This document shows positions 12,096 through 23,627 of a stretch of DNA of 64,000 nucleotides, in pieces. The stretch is taken from positions 38,534,001 through 38,598,000 of the forward strand of contig OY754466.1 of the NCBI GenBank assembly GCA_963575645.1. Direction: 5' to 3'. The translations under genes and the position numbers were made by a program. Each line of letters opens with the position of its first letter. The stretch's first letter is position 1. The notes under the pieces were generated by a model. The model was not told where the DNA came from. It saw only the letters and a list, made by a program, of their open reading frames with translations, and ran no database searches. Source of the stretch: Xanthostigma xanthostigma. Its lineage: Eukaryota; Arthropoda; Insecta; Raphidioptera; Raphidiidae.

Positions 12096-12577
12096 TATAG
12101 CTGTTTACAATATACACGTCAAAAATATTAACAAAACACTAAAATTATTGCAAAGAATCCAAGATTGGGTAAAGTATTAAGTTCTTCTATTATCCAATAT
12201 TAGCTTATTTATAATGGTGGATAAAGCTTTTAAACTAAATTTCAGATTTGAGAATATTGTGTTTGTGTCATGGAGTTCATTCAATGCTTCGGTGCTAAAG
12301 ATAGAAAAGACTTTTGGAATTAATTGGAGTAAAAATGGGGAATAACATAAGTGACGTCTCTATTACTGTATGGATTGTAACTAATCTATAATATAATTGA
12401 ACTCGGAGAGACTTTGGCTCATTTTTTTTTTAATTTAAAAATAAAGGTTAACAAAATGCAGCAGTATTGGTTTCATTTCGTATGGTTAAAGTCTCGGTCT
12501 CGTCCCGACTTATCGGAAAAGTTTCAGTATCATATCCAGTCAAGAATGTCTTGATCTCGTCTCCTATCATCGAGAAT

Positions 12578-12875
12578 AAAAAGTAAGTTCAAAAACTAAA
12601 ACCCGACTACTGAAAAATCACGCTCTAAAAAGTATGAAATAAGAAAATAGCCGTGGTCGTATGCCATCTGCCCTAACAAAACAGTTTAACAGTTGTAAGC
12701 GATCATAGCTTTAGGGCAAAGTGCATCTACAGGGCGTCATAATATGACCGTATATATGAAGTGGCATACGACAATGGCTATCCTCAGATGAGAATATTTT
12801 CTTGTTTCATGATTTTTAGAGCGTAATTTTTCCGTAGTCGAGTTTTAGTTTTCGAACCTACTTTTTATTTAAATT
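12578..12875. repeat. Palindromic element, arms ~100 bp
   Basis: The left arm begins at AATAAAAAGTA near 12578 and is matched in reverse complement at about 12780-12875. The arms meet again at GTATGCCA/TGGCATAC nearer the loop. Mismatches are frequent, so it is an older foldback MITE. Confidence 0.65.
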
Positions 12876-12924
12876 GCAAGCAAAGCCACGAGCAACAGTT
12901 AACAATATACCTATATATTTTTAA

Positions 12925-13200
12925 CATGTGCTAATTAAGCCCTTTCATTTGATACCCAACACGGCATCATTAAAAAAATGTTTTTTTGTTAATGACTAGA
13001 GGACGCCATATTTAATTTAATGTGACGTCATATAGCCAATAACCAACAGACGATAAAAATGCTTCCAACGATACCTCCTCATTTGTCAAATTATGTTAAG
13101 TAGTTTAGAAGTTATGAGGGACCAGATGAACATAATATATACTGCAATACTACATGCATACATACCGGTCAAAAACATAACCCTCCTTTTGTTCCACCGT
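12925..13200. repeat. Interspersed repeat of lepidopteran type (unclassified)
   Basis: Contains the strings CCCTTTCATTTGATACCCAA and AAAACATAACCCTCCTTTTG, which I recognise as parts of a repeat common in insect genomes, often close to LINE or SINE tails. I cannot place its ends or class. Confidence 0.35.
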
Positions 13201-13904
13201 ACTTGGATAGAAACGAGGACTATACGAAGCATTAATATAAAATGAACCAGAATGAAACATTTAAAGGCGACAATGTCAAAAATTAACAATGGAGAATCGA
13301 AAACGGCCATTAATCAAAATTCCTCGTGCAGTTTTGACACAAATCTCTTTCGATTGCCATCCGACAATGAGTAATTTTAATCGAGCAACAATGTGGGCTT
13401 GTATTCATTTATTATTTTACCAGCGCAAGTTTGGTTTAAGCAGAACAACAACAATTGTACTGCATGAAATAAGGCGGACAACACCATTGCATATAAACAG
13501 TCTCTTCTGTACATATACTTTCTGTTCAATTGAAACATAAATTATATACGAAAAAATGACAGGTTATTATTATAGGACTAAAAATGCATGAAAAATTGCT
13601 GCTATATTTTTTAGTATGTCATTCACATACATTGTACTACAATGATCGCGGATTAGTGAAATAGTTGAAAGTGGTGTCAAGATTTATCATTAAAACCTGC
13701 GGACACCACTTTGCAAAACATCCAGCCAATGAATGCCGCGTTGCTATAAATTTTATTATTGCCACTTGCCAAATTAAAGGTTGTATCTAATCAATGCTTA
13801 TACGTATAAAAAAATGTTGACCGTCCCGGAACGCCTGACATATATTTAAGCAAAATTCTAGTAACTAAATATCGCCGCCATCCAACAAAATTTTAGTAAC
13901 TAAC

Positions 13905-14811
13905 TTAAGGACGTAGTCCTATGTTCAGCCTCGTTTTCAACCGTTATTTCAGAATTTTTTTTAATATCAAAATAATGTACGATGTTTTCAATTTTGTTAC
14001 ATGTTTTTACTGACATCGTAAACTAAGAAAAAAAAATTTTTTGCTTAATTTTACGCCATTTTATAATTGTTTTTTTAATCTAAAGTAGACAACTTAAAAT
14101 GGATTATGGAGGTAGGTGGGTAGCGCGGGTGATAACGTCACTTGGAGTCAACTGAAAAAAATTAAATTGGTTATTGTTTCGTAGGCTTGTGGCTCTATCC
14201 CGTACTAGAAATAAACATTTTTATTGATAAATACCAAAATGGCGGGTTTAGAAAAAAAAATAACGAGAAAATCGTGATTTTTTCGTTTAAAATCGGTTAA
14301 AAAAAATAGAAATAATTTTTATAATTAAGTAATTCTAGTATTGGACGGAGCTATTGTTGTGTAGAATACCCTGTGCAAAACTGAAAGCAATCGATTGTAT
14401 ACAATTGTTTCAATCACCCTCGCCGCTTAGAAAAACGTAGTTTTGAGAAAAACGCGTTTAAAGTTTTAATTTCAGATTTCTTACAAAAAAATAAAAAAGA
14501 ATATTTACACTAATCAGCTATGCCTGGTGTATAGTAAACCTTCCGTTTCTTCAAAGGCATCGTTTTCTGCTAATTTGTTTGCTCTACTCTGCGAGAGTAT
14601 AAGGGTAACGTGATAACAATTGAGAGGTAAGAACAGGTAAGAGTCTTACCGTAAGACCGTTGCTGTTCTAGACTATATGCTATAGCTTTGTAAATATTTA
14701 ATATTTTGGTCTAAAATTTTTACAGTATTTTCTCAATATATTATACTTACTGAAAATGTAAAAAAAATAAATTCGTTTTTTCAAAACCCGAACACCAGAC
14801 TACGTCCTTAA
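13905..14811. mobile_element. TTAA-flanked non-autonomous DNA element
   Basis: The left end reads TTAA then GGACGTAGTCCTATGTTC; the right end is the reverse complement GAACACCAGACTACGTCC then TTAA. TTAA on both sides suggests piggyBac-like target choice, although the termini do not start with the usual CCC. About 900 bp, AT-rich, with no transposase. Confidence 0.6.
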
Positions 14812-14815
14812 ATAG

Positions 14816-15552
14816 CCGTTGAGATGAAAATGTGGTTCATTGCTTAAGATGATTTTTCTTGGAAAATTTCGTACTACAAGATGACATTTTAACAAATGGC
14901 AAACCTTCCTCTTTCCAAATGTCAAAACAGAAAAAAATAGAGGTAAATATGGCTGAATTGAGAGCTGTCAAAAAAAAATCCCTAATGGAACTCCCATTAT
15001 TATGTAGCAACAAGGAGGCATCTTTCCTCTAATTCAAGAATAATATCTCAATCACCAAATCGTTTTTGCATTCAAATACAACCAATAAACATCTCTCAAG
15101 ATAATAAATTGTTACATGTTTAACATCTAAATAAACAACTTAACTGCATTTGATCAGCCCTGCCCAAAAATAATAAAAAGAACTATTCTAAGGATGTCAA
15201 ACTGCGAACCCGTTATTAAAAATAAAAATAACAACGTCATCTTCAATAATGGAATTATGTTTGCAATTTTAAATCGATTGTACAAGAATATTGTATATTT
15301 ACATAAGCTTGTTTTTTTTTTTTGTATAGATGGTTTAAAACGGAACAAACTGTTATTATCCTACATATATCTATTAATTAAATATATGAATCATTGTCTA
15401 TCTACTCAATGTGCGGTGAGTGAACGCAACAAAGTGTCTCTTTCTTCGATGTAATTCCCTGATTTCTCCGATGATAGGATTGGTTGATGTACTTGCATTC
15501 AATCTGAATAAAGTATCTGTTTCAAAAACTTTGTTTTTTTCTATGGCGTTAA
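14816..15552. other. No gene recognised
   Basis: Non-coding; overlapping frames on both strands around 15154-15589 are unsupported by any motif. Confidence 0.35.
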
Positions 15553-15649
15553 CATGGGCGTACCCAGCTTTTAGCCCAGGAGGAGGCAAATTAGAAATTT
15601 CTTAAGCCGGGTCCACCGTGCTTGTTTTGCCCGCCTGGATACGCCAGTG
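15553..15649. mobile_element. Very short hAT-like MITE
   Basis: CATGGGCGTACCCAG at the left mirrors CTGGATACGCCAGTG at the right, 97 bp in all. The ends match a hAT MITE type seen in insects, but I see no clean 8-bp duplication, so the call is tentative. Confidence 0.4.
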
Positions 15650-15811
15650 CTTGCGGCGTAAAAAAAGACAGAAGTATATGTTTGCACCCTAATATTTCGA
15701 TTGCGATTTTATTCCTATGCTCAGTATAGAATAAAGTATATATTGTTATCCTACAATAATTCACAATTGATTTTGATCAATGGCTCAAAACTGAACAACA
15801 CTGCAGTAATA

Positions 15812-17299
15812 AAAAAAATTCCAACCAATTGGGCGACGGGACCATTCCAACTTTAAAAATGTTGACATTTGATTATAATAAAGAAAATAAAATTTCTGAT
15901 ATCGCGTGAGGTGACGCGGATAATGGCTAGTATTCAATATGATATTTGCTATTCGTTGCCATGGCTACCTACATAATATGTTCCCCGTCATGTAAAAATT
16001 AATCAAAGCATGCCTAACTAGTTTATTTCTGACAGATTCATAAAACAAAAGAGCGGCTGATTTTTTTTTATTTAATATTTCCGAAACTATAAAGTTTAGA
16101 AAACAAAATTTTTACGAAACTTTTTTGAAAAAATAAATTGAATAATAAGCCGTTATGAAAAGTGTACCATTATTATATAAAAAACACCGTTATAGCATAT
16201 ATCTCTTCTGCGCATGCGCCGATTTTTCCCAAAAACAATAGGGCTCTTCACATTTGCGTACCAAACATCCTCCCAAAATTTTGTTTCAATCCGATCATCC
16301 GTTTGACCTGTATCGTGTTCACAGACTAACAGACAAACAGACGTACAGAGTTTTACCAAAAACGGAAAGATATTGTAAAATTTTTGAAAAGTGATTTTTG
16401 ACCTAAACTAGTACCTACCATTCCCCACTTGTGGGTTGGAATGGTAAAATATCTCGGTATATGATTCAAAAACACTTTCGAATGGATACCATGTCGTCGA
16501 AACGACTCAAAAGCGTACATAACATAGAAATCTGAAAAATAATATCACTATGAGTTATCAACCGTAAAAAAAACGAATATCTATCGCTCAAGTCTTATGG
16601 GCAACTCCGTTGAGAGGAAAACTATGTCAAGTGGGATATCATGAAAAAGCACTTATTACAGATTTCATAAATATTTTACCATTCAAACCCACAAGTGGGG
16701 AATAGTACTAGTTTAGGTAAAAAATCGCTTTTCAAAATTTATATCTTTTCGTTAGACTGTAAGCATGATACAAGCCAAACGGATGAAGGGATTGAAACCA
16801 AAGATGTTTTATACGCAAATATGAAGAGCCTTATTATTTTTGGTAAAAATCGGCACATGCACAGAAGAGATATATGCTATAACGGTGTTTTTTTATATAA
16901 TAATGGTATACTTTTCACAACGGCTTATTATTCTTTTTATTTTTCAAGAAAGTTTCGCAATTTTTTTTCTAAACTTTATAGTTTCGGAAATATAATTTAT
17001 ATAATAATGGTATACTTTTCATAACACCTTATTATTCTATTTATTTTTCAAGAAAGTTTCGTTAAATTTTTTTTTTAAACTTTATAGTTTCGGAAATATT
17101 TTGAAAATAAAACAAATCAGCTGTTCTTTTCTTTTGTAGATCTGTCAGAAATAAATTCGTTAAGCATGCTTTGATTAATTTTTACACGACGTGAAATATA
17201 TTATGTAGGTAACCATGGCAACGAATAGCAAATATATTGAATATTGGCACTTACCCGCGTCACATAACGCGATATCAGAAATTTTATTTTCTTTATTAT
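15812..17299. mobile_element. Family A palindromic element, left part
   Basis: Begins AAAAAATTCCAACCAATTGG, then GGGCGACGGGACC. Its first ~650 bp (15812-16460) are inverted at about 16670-17299, so it is a foldback by itself. The outer right end of the same element lies at 21168-21227, beyond a foldback element inserted at 17304/17305. A piece of the family recurs at 19257-19648 and a short copy at 25332-25545. The open frames in the arms (about 16153-16359 and 16695-17024) encode similar peptides because of the inverted arms and are not genes. Confidence 0.75.
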
Positions 17300-17599
17300 A
17301 CTATAGTCAGAGTGCCCGTCGGCAAAAATTTTATTGATACATACTCTCTCCAAACTTTGTATATGGCTTCATTAGGCCTAGTCTGACACCTATTTCCTCT
17401 ATGACTTTTCTTGATTTTGGGGCGTTTTCCCTATAAAGTTTCCTAAACATGTCGTTTTGACGACATGTAAAAATTTATACATACTGTTTGGTTTTTTAAT
17501 TGGATAGCTTAAAAACTTCAACCAAAACGCTAAAATAATGTTCTCTGACAAATAACATGAGCCATTTAAAATGTCTGACACCTCGAATATGTCGAAAAA

Positions 17600-18880
17600 A
17601 CGACTATAAGAAAATTTATGAATAACCAGCTGATTTTTTCAGTATTTTATATTTGAACACTGCAAAATCAAATAGTCATATTGTCTGACGGGGATAGTTT
17701 TCCTATTTTCCAGTCTGACGCGTCAAAGTTGTCGATTTCATGACTATAAAAAAATTTATGAATACCAAGCTGATTTTTTCAGTATCTTATATTTGAACAC
17801 TGCAAAATCAAATTTTCATATTGTCTGACGGGGATAGTTTTCCTATTTTCCAGTCTGACGCGTCAAAGTTGTCGATTTCATGACTATAAAAAAATTTATG
17901 AATACCAAGCTGATTTTTTCAGTATCTTATATTTGAACACTGCAAAATCAAATTTTCATATTGTCTGACGGGGATAGTTTTCCTATTTTCCAGTCTGACG
18001 CGTCAAAGTTGTCGATTTCATGACTCTAAAAAAAAAATATCAATAACCAGCTGATTTTTTCAGTATCTTTGAACACTGCAAAATCAAATTTTCATATTGT
18101 CTGACGGGGATAGTTTTCCTATTTTCCAGTCTGACGCGTCAAAGTTGTCGATTTCATGACTATAAAAAAATTTATGAATACCAAGCTGATTTTTTCAGTA
18201 TCTTACATTTGAACACTGCAAAATCAAATTTTCATATTGTCTGACGGGAATAGTTTTCCTATTTTCCAGTCTGACGCGTCAAAGTTGTCGATTTCATGAC
18301 TCTAAAAAAAAAATATCAATAACCAGCTGATTTTTTCAGTATCTTATATTTGAACACTGCAAAATCAAATTTTCATATTGTCTGACGGGGATAGTTTTCC
18401 TATTTTCCAGTCTGACGCGTCAAAGTTGTCGATTTCAAGACTATAAAAAAATTTATGAATACCAAGCTGCTTTTTTCAGTATCTTATATTTGAACACTGC
18501 AAAATCAAATTTTCATATTGTCTGACGGGGATAGTTTTCCTTTTTTCCAGTCTGACGCGTCAAAGTTGTCGATTTCATGACTATAAAAAAATTTATGAAT
18601 ACCAAGCTGATTTTTTCAGTATCTTATATTTGAACACTGCAAAATCAAATTTTCATATTGTCTGACGGGGATAGTTTTCCTATTTTCCAGTCTGACGCGT
18701 CAAAGTTGTCGATTTCATAACTCTAAAAAAAAAATATCAATAACCAGCTGATTTTTTCAGTATCTTATATTTGAACACTGCAAAATCAAATTTTCATATT
18801 GTCTGACGGGGATAGTTTTCCTATTTTCCAGTCTGACGCGTCAAAGTTGTCGATTTCATGACTCTAAAAAAATTTATTAA
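17600..18880 (+). repeat. ~140-bp tandem array, left arm, 9 copies
   Basis: Units repeat at 17721, 17861, 18001, 18137, 18277, 18418, 18558, 18698 and 18839 (position of CGTCAAAGTTG in each). Periods are 140 bp except one of 136 and two of 141. Each unit contains GTCTGACGGGGATAG and CCAGTCTGACGCGTC. The GTCTGAC word also occurs in the element's termini region. Units are about 97-100% alike by eye. Confidence 0.9.
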
Positions 18881-19016
18881 TAACCGTCAGACATTAAAAT
18901 ATGATACGTAGAAAAGTATTTCTTAATAGGTGGTACAAGTGTCTGATAAATAAATTTGAACGCAGCTAGAGTCTGACGAAAAAATGGCATTTTTCAACAG
19001 ACTTGACTATCAATAC

Positions 19017-19020
<4 letters not shown>

Positions 19021-19105
<85 letters not shown>
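19021..19105. repeat. (AT)n microsatellite
   Basis: About 85 bp of pure TA repeat in the left foldback arm. The matching place in the right arm (about 19990-20006) has only a short TA run. Confidence 0.95.
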
Positions 19106-19110
<5 letters not shown>

Positions 19111-19256
19111 CATTTCAAATTTTTGTTAACCTTTTATATATAAATGTGTTTTAATATCGTCATTTCGCAAAACAAGTAAGAGACAGGAATTTTTTGACGT
19201 GTAGTTTTATGTTAGATTAGTCTTTTTATATGAGTTGGATTATAATTATAATTATA

Positions 19257-19648
19257 ATTTTGGGAGGATGTTTGGTATGCAAATATGAAGAGCTCTATTG
19301 TTTTTGTGGAAAATCGGCGCATGCGCAGAAGACATATATGCCATAGCGGTGTTTTTTATTAAATAATGGTATACTTTTCATAACGGCTTATTTTATTTTT
19401 TCAGGAAAGATTCTTTAAATTTTTTTTTCTAAACTTTGTAGTTTCGGAAATATTTTGAAAATAGAAAAACATCAGCCGCTCTTTTGTAGGTAACCATGGT
19501 AACGAATAGCAAATATCATACTGAATATTAGCCATTACCCGCGTCACCTAACACGATATCAGAAATTTTCTTTTCTTTATTATAATATAATCAAATGTCA
19601 ACATTGTTGGAATGGTCCCGTCGCCCAATTGGCTGGAATGTTTTTTTT
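19257..19648 (-). repeat. Family A fragment in the foldback loop
   Basis: Runs from GGGAGGATGTTTGGTATGC to CCCAATTGGCTGGAATG and matches the inner and terminal parts of the family A element at 15812-17299. Thus the foldback loop holds a piece of the same family into which the foldback itself is inserted. Confidence 0.75.
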
Positions 19649-20149
19649 TTTTTGTAAAATATATAAAATAAAGATTTATTAATTACTTAAATGCTGTACT
19701 TTTCATTTATAATACCGTTAAAAGCAGAATAATAACTATTGAAAAAATAATTGAAATAACAATACATATAATATATTGTGACGAGCACTTCAGGTAAAAA
19801 GAATCAGCCGGGCAGCTAACTCAGTGGCGCTAGGTCGTGGTTCGAAATATTATAATCCAACTCATATAAAAAGACTAATCTAACATAAAACTACACGCCA
19901 AAAAATTCCTGTCTCTTACTTGTTTTGCGAAATGACGATATTAAAACACATTTATATATAAAAGGTTAACAAAAATTTGAAATGCTATAATATATATATA
20001 TATATTATGTATTGATAGTCAAGTCTGTTGAAAAATGCCATTTTTTCGTCAGACTCTAGCTGCGTTCAAATTTATTTATCAGACACTTGTACCACCTATT
20101 AAGAAATACTTTTCTACGTATCATATTTTAATGTCTGACGGTTATTAAT

Positions 20150-20870
20150 AAATTTTTTTAGAGTCATGAAATCGACAACTTTGACGCGTCAGACTGGAAA
20201 ATAGGAAAACTATCCCCGTCAGACAATATGAAAATTTGATTTTGCAGTGTTCAAATATAAGATACTGAAAAAATCAGCTGGTTATTGATATTTTTTTTTA
20301 GAGTTATGAAATCGACAACTTTGACGCGTCAGACTGGAAAATAGGAAAACTATCCCCGTCAGACAATATGAAAATTTGATTTTGCAGTGTTCAAATATAA
20401 GATACTGAAAAAATCAGCTGGTTATTGATATTTTTTTTTAGAGTCATGAAATCGACAACTTTGACGCGTCAGACTGGAAAATAGGAAAACTATCCCCGTC
20501 AGACAATATGAAAATTTGATTTAACAGTGTTCAAATATAAGATACAGAAAAAATCAGCTTGGTATTCATAAATTTTTTTATAGTCATGAAATCGACAACT
20601 TTGACGCGTCAGACTGGAAAATAGGAAAACTATCCCCGTCAGACAATATGAAAATTTGACTTTGCAGTGTTCAAATATAAGATACTGAAAAAATCAGCTT
20701 GGTATTCATAAATTTTTTTATAGTCATGAAATCGACAACTTTGACGCGTCAGACTGGAAAATAGGAAAACTATCCCCGTCAGACAATATGACTATTTGAT
20801 TTTGCAGTGTTCAAATATAAGATACTGAAAAAATCAGCTGGTTATTCATAAATTTTCTTATAGTCGTTTT
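20150..20870 (-). repeat. ~140-bp tandem array, right arm, 5 copies
   Basis: GACGCGTCAGACTGG-containing units recur near 20181, 20321, 20461, 20601 and 20741, an exact 140-bp period, in inverted orientation to the left-arm array. Confidence 0.9.
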
Positions 20871-21167
20871 TTCGACATATTCGAGGTGTCAGACATTTTA
20901 AATGGCTCATGTTATTTGTCAGAGAACATTATTTTAGCGTTTTGGTTGAAGTTTTTAAGCTATCCAATTAAAAAACCAAACAGTATGTACAAATTTTTAC
21001 ATGTCGTCAAAACGACATGTTTAGGAAACTTTATAGGGAAAACGCCCCAAAATCAAGAAAAGTCATAGAGGAAATAGGTGTCAGACTAGGCCTAATGAAG
21101 CCATATACAAAGTTTGGAGAGAGTATGTATCAATAAAATTTTTGCCGACGGGCACTCTGACTACTAT

Positions 21168-21227
21168 ATCAAATGTCAACATTTTGAAGTTGGAATGGTC
21201 CAGTCCCCCAATTGGCTGGAGTTTTTT
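21168..21227. mobile_element. Family A element, right terminus
   Basis: Reads through CAAATGTCAAC, TTGGAATGGTCC and CCCAATTGGCTGGAG. This is the reverse complement of the left terminus at 15812 onward, closing the element that the foldback split. Confidence 0.7.
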
Positions 21228-21407
21228 CTAACTTATCAACATCGATACATCTAAATCAAAATAAATGAAATCTGTTATGATCGGCGTTGAAGGTCGTCAA
21301 ATTACCGTTATTTGACTCGCCACTTAAACTAGCAACTGTAATAATTAACGCTCAAGCAGTTGTAGTTTTATGATTAAAAATATTTTTGCATAATATAAAA
21401 TTTAGAT

Positions 21408-22437
21408 GTGTGTTAATTATTAAAGAGAAGTAAATATTTGGTTAGCAGTTATTAAATTTGACTAGCAACAAAAATCAGCCGTAAAATAATTTGGTCAGCA
21501 TACAAAGATTTTGTTTGCAATAAATAAAAATCGGGTGGCAATCCATGTTCTGCAAAGAATCTTAATAAGGGTCAGTACTTTAACCATAAACGGGCAGTTA
21601 GCAATATTATGTATCTGCTTAATAAACAGTTGCACAGAAAAATGGTTAGTTGGTCAGCAAGATTTCAAAATTGATCAGCAGAGAAACATGTCTCTATGAA
21701 GTTTATCTCATTGGTATGCATATTTAAAATATGGTTAACAATATAAACAATTACGCGGTCGTGTCGATGCGATGGCGTTTTTTTTGCGCAGTAAAAAGGG
21801 GAAGGCGTTTGGATGGAGTTCTTTAAAAAACAATTATGAGGTCGTGTCGAAGCGATGGCTTTTTTTCTGCACAGTGAAAAGAAGAAGGCGTTTCGGGGGA
21901 GTTATTTAAAAAACAATTACGGGGCCGTGCATATAAAGTGAAATAGTAATACAGTAATTCTACACCAGTTTCTATGACGTGTATATTTGATTTTAGATTG
22001 GTTAGACAGTGAAAGACGAAAAGTAGTTCCATTTTTTTACGTTTTTTTTTTGGAACGTCAAAATTTAGCGTTTTCTATGACTTAAAAAAAAGTTAAAATT
22101 TGGACACTTCTAGTTATCGTACTGGACCCTGCGCATGACAAGTAAAGTACATAGATATTTTTGCTGGACTTTTATTTGCTGTACAAAATTGAATATTTTG
22201 CTTACCCTCTGAGTGTTTACCAAAATTTTATTTAACATGGGTCACTCATTGCAGCTTATATATTTAATCAGCTGTACATATATTTTTACAGCTGTCCAGA
22301 ATGGCATAAATTGCTGATTAGTTTAGAAGTGTTTGCTAACCATGAGTTGCTGACCAATTAGCTATTATGGCTGACCGATTACATTTTCCTGCTCACAAAA
22401 ACATAAATACTTGGCTAACCCATTAAATAACACCCAT
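21408..22437. mobile_element. DNA element with subterminal TCAGCA/TGCTGA motifs
   Basis: The left ~250 bp carries repeated words such as GGTTAGCAG, GGTCAGCATAC, GGTCAGCAAG and GATCAGCAGAG. The right ~250 bp carries the complement orientation: TGCTAACC, TGCTGACCAA, GGCTGACCG, GGCTAACCC. Inverted clusters of one short word near both ends are typical of transposase-binding subterminal repeats. An ~84-bp unit with GGTCGTGTCGA(A/T)GCGATGG is repeated about 2.3 times at 21745-21930. Exact ends and duplication are unresolved. Confidence 0.5.
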
Positions 22438-22439
22438 TA

Positions 22440-23215
22440 TTAAATTTCAAAAAAATTAAAAAAATATACATAAATGTATTAAAAAATTAGATAAGATTTG
22501 GGTTAATAAGGATGTACTAGCACAATAGCTATTTGGAAAAAAGACTCGATTCTTTTTTTATATGAAGTTTAAATACGTCTAAACAAATTCTAAAAATTGA
22601 AAAGGGGGTTAACCGGTTATTTAAATAAATAATTGACTTCGAAAGTAAGTATATAATATGTAACATTGGTCTTATGGCACAGCGACGGATCGGCGACATG
22701 TTTTAATAATTTTCACCCAAAATTTGTCGACGAAAATGAAAAAAAACTATCTAATTAAAAGTTAAGACAAATCTTTGATTAACGTCTGAATAAAAATCTG
22801 CAAATAAATAAAGTTGTGTCGTTTTAGCGATAATAAATGCAAGCTAATTTTCCTAACAAGCTAATCTTTTTAATAAATATCTTTTAATCTAGTCGGGCAC
22901 TACGGTTTTTTTATTTTTTAAATTTCTTTATTAATGTCTTAGCTTTTAAACAACATAGTAGCTAAAAAAAAGAATAAGCAAAATATACGTAAATTTAAAA
23001 ATTGTTCGTAGAAATTAGTGAAAACATATCTAGCTAAAAATTTTTAGCTCCCTCCAAAATGTTTTTCTAGTTGTACTACTGGTTAAAAAGTTTATGTTAG
23101 GGAAATACTAAGCTTTACTTAATTCATAAAATTTTGTGTAGGGGCCCAGGGCCCCAAGAAAGCTAGTTACGGCCCTGTAAATTGGTGTACTCTAGACTCT
23201 AGAGACGCAGTTAAG
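22440..23215. other. Non-coding; weak repeat traces
   Basis: An AATCTTTGATTAACGTCTG word at about 22770 matches one edge of the repeat at 61.6 and 63.9 kb. Otherwise nothing recognised. Confidence 0.35.
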
Positions 23216-23221
23216 TATCTA

Positions 23222-23627
23222 CAGTCAAACCTGAGTGAGTGCGAGAACTGGATAAGCGAAAAAACTAAGTGAGAGTAATTGCCAGGTAGGTACCGTCTTT
23301 GCAACCCTCTAAAACCTCTATAAATGAGAAACAGGAACCTCTATAAGAGACAGGCGTTTTCACTAATGGAATTCTATAACTGAGACTACTACTTGCCTGC
23401 ACTATTATAAGCGATAGTCGAACGTATTAATAATTCCGCGAAATTTAAGAATAAGTCGTAAATAGCTGAACTAACTAACATTGTTTTTGCATAGTTTTTA
23501 TAGACTTCTGTAAGCGAGAAAGACCACTATTGTACGTCTATAAGCTAGAAATCGGGTTAGTGAAAAACCTCCATATGCGAAAAAGCGATCGCGGTCCCTT
23601 GAACTCTTCCTTATCCTTGTTCGACTG
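23222..23627. mobile_element. pogo/Tc1-like non-autonomous element, TA TSD
   Basis: CAGTCAAACCT at the left mirrors TTGTTCGACTG at the right, with TA at both boundaries. The interior has repeated words such as GTGAGAG, ATAAGCG and CTATAAG typical of pogo-like (Tigger-type) MITEs. About 406 bp with no transposase. Confidence 0.7.

Larger units (their letters stand above)
17305..21162. mobile_element. Foldback transposon with iterated arms (3.86 kb)
   Basis: The ends are AGTCAGAGTGCCCGTCGG and its exact reverse complement, flanked by a 5-bp repeat ACTAT (17300-17304, 21163-21167). The left arm (17305-19247) and right arm (19848-21162) are near-identical in inverted orientation. Length differs because the left arm holds 9 copies and the right arm 5 of a ~140-bp tandem unit, and the AT microsatellite is longer on the left. 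The ~600-bp loop carries a fragment of family A. Long inverted arms made of tandem units recall Drosophila Foldback elements. No transposase is present. Confidence 0.85.

Noticed and set aside
13086-13540. Frames on both strands around 13.1-13.5 kb as host exons
   Set aside because: The left part is interspersed repeat and the frames lack domains, splice support or codon bias that I can see.
17600-18880. Tandem array as a CRISPR
   Set aside because: The period is ~140 bp with no short-repeat/unique-spacer pattern; whole units are alike and the DNA is eukaryotic.
17399-21068. Identical 60-residue open frames at 17399-17581 (minus) and 20886-21068 (plus) as a conserved small protein
   Set aside because: They lie in the inverted arms of the foldback element, so identity follows from arm identity. 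No motif or start context supports translation.
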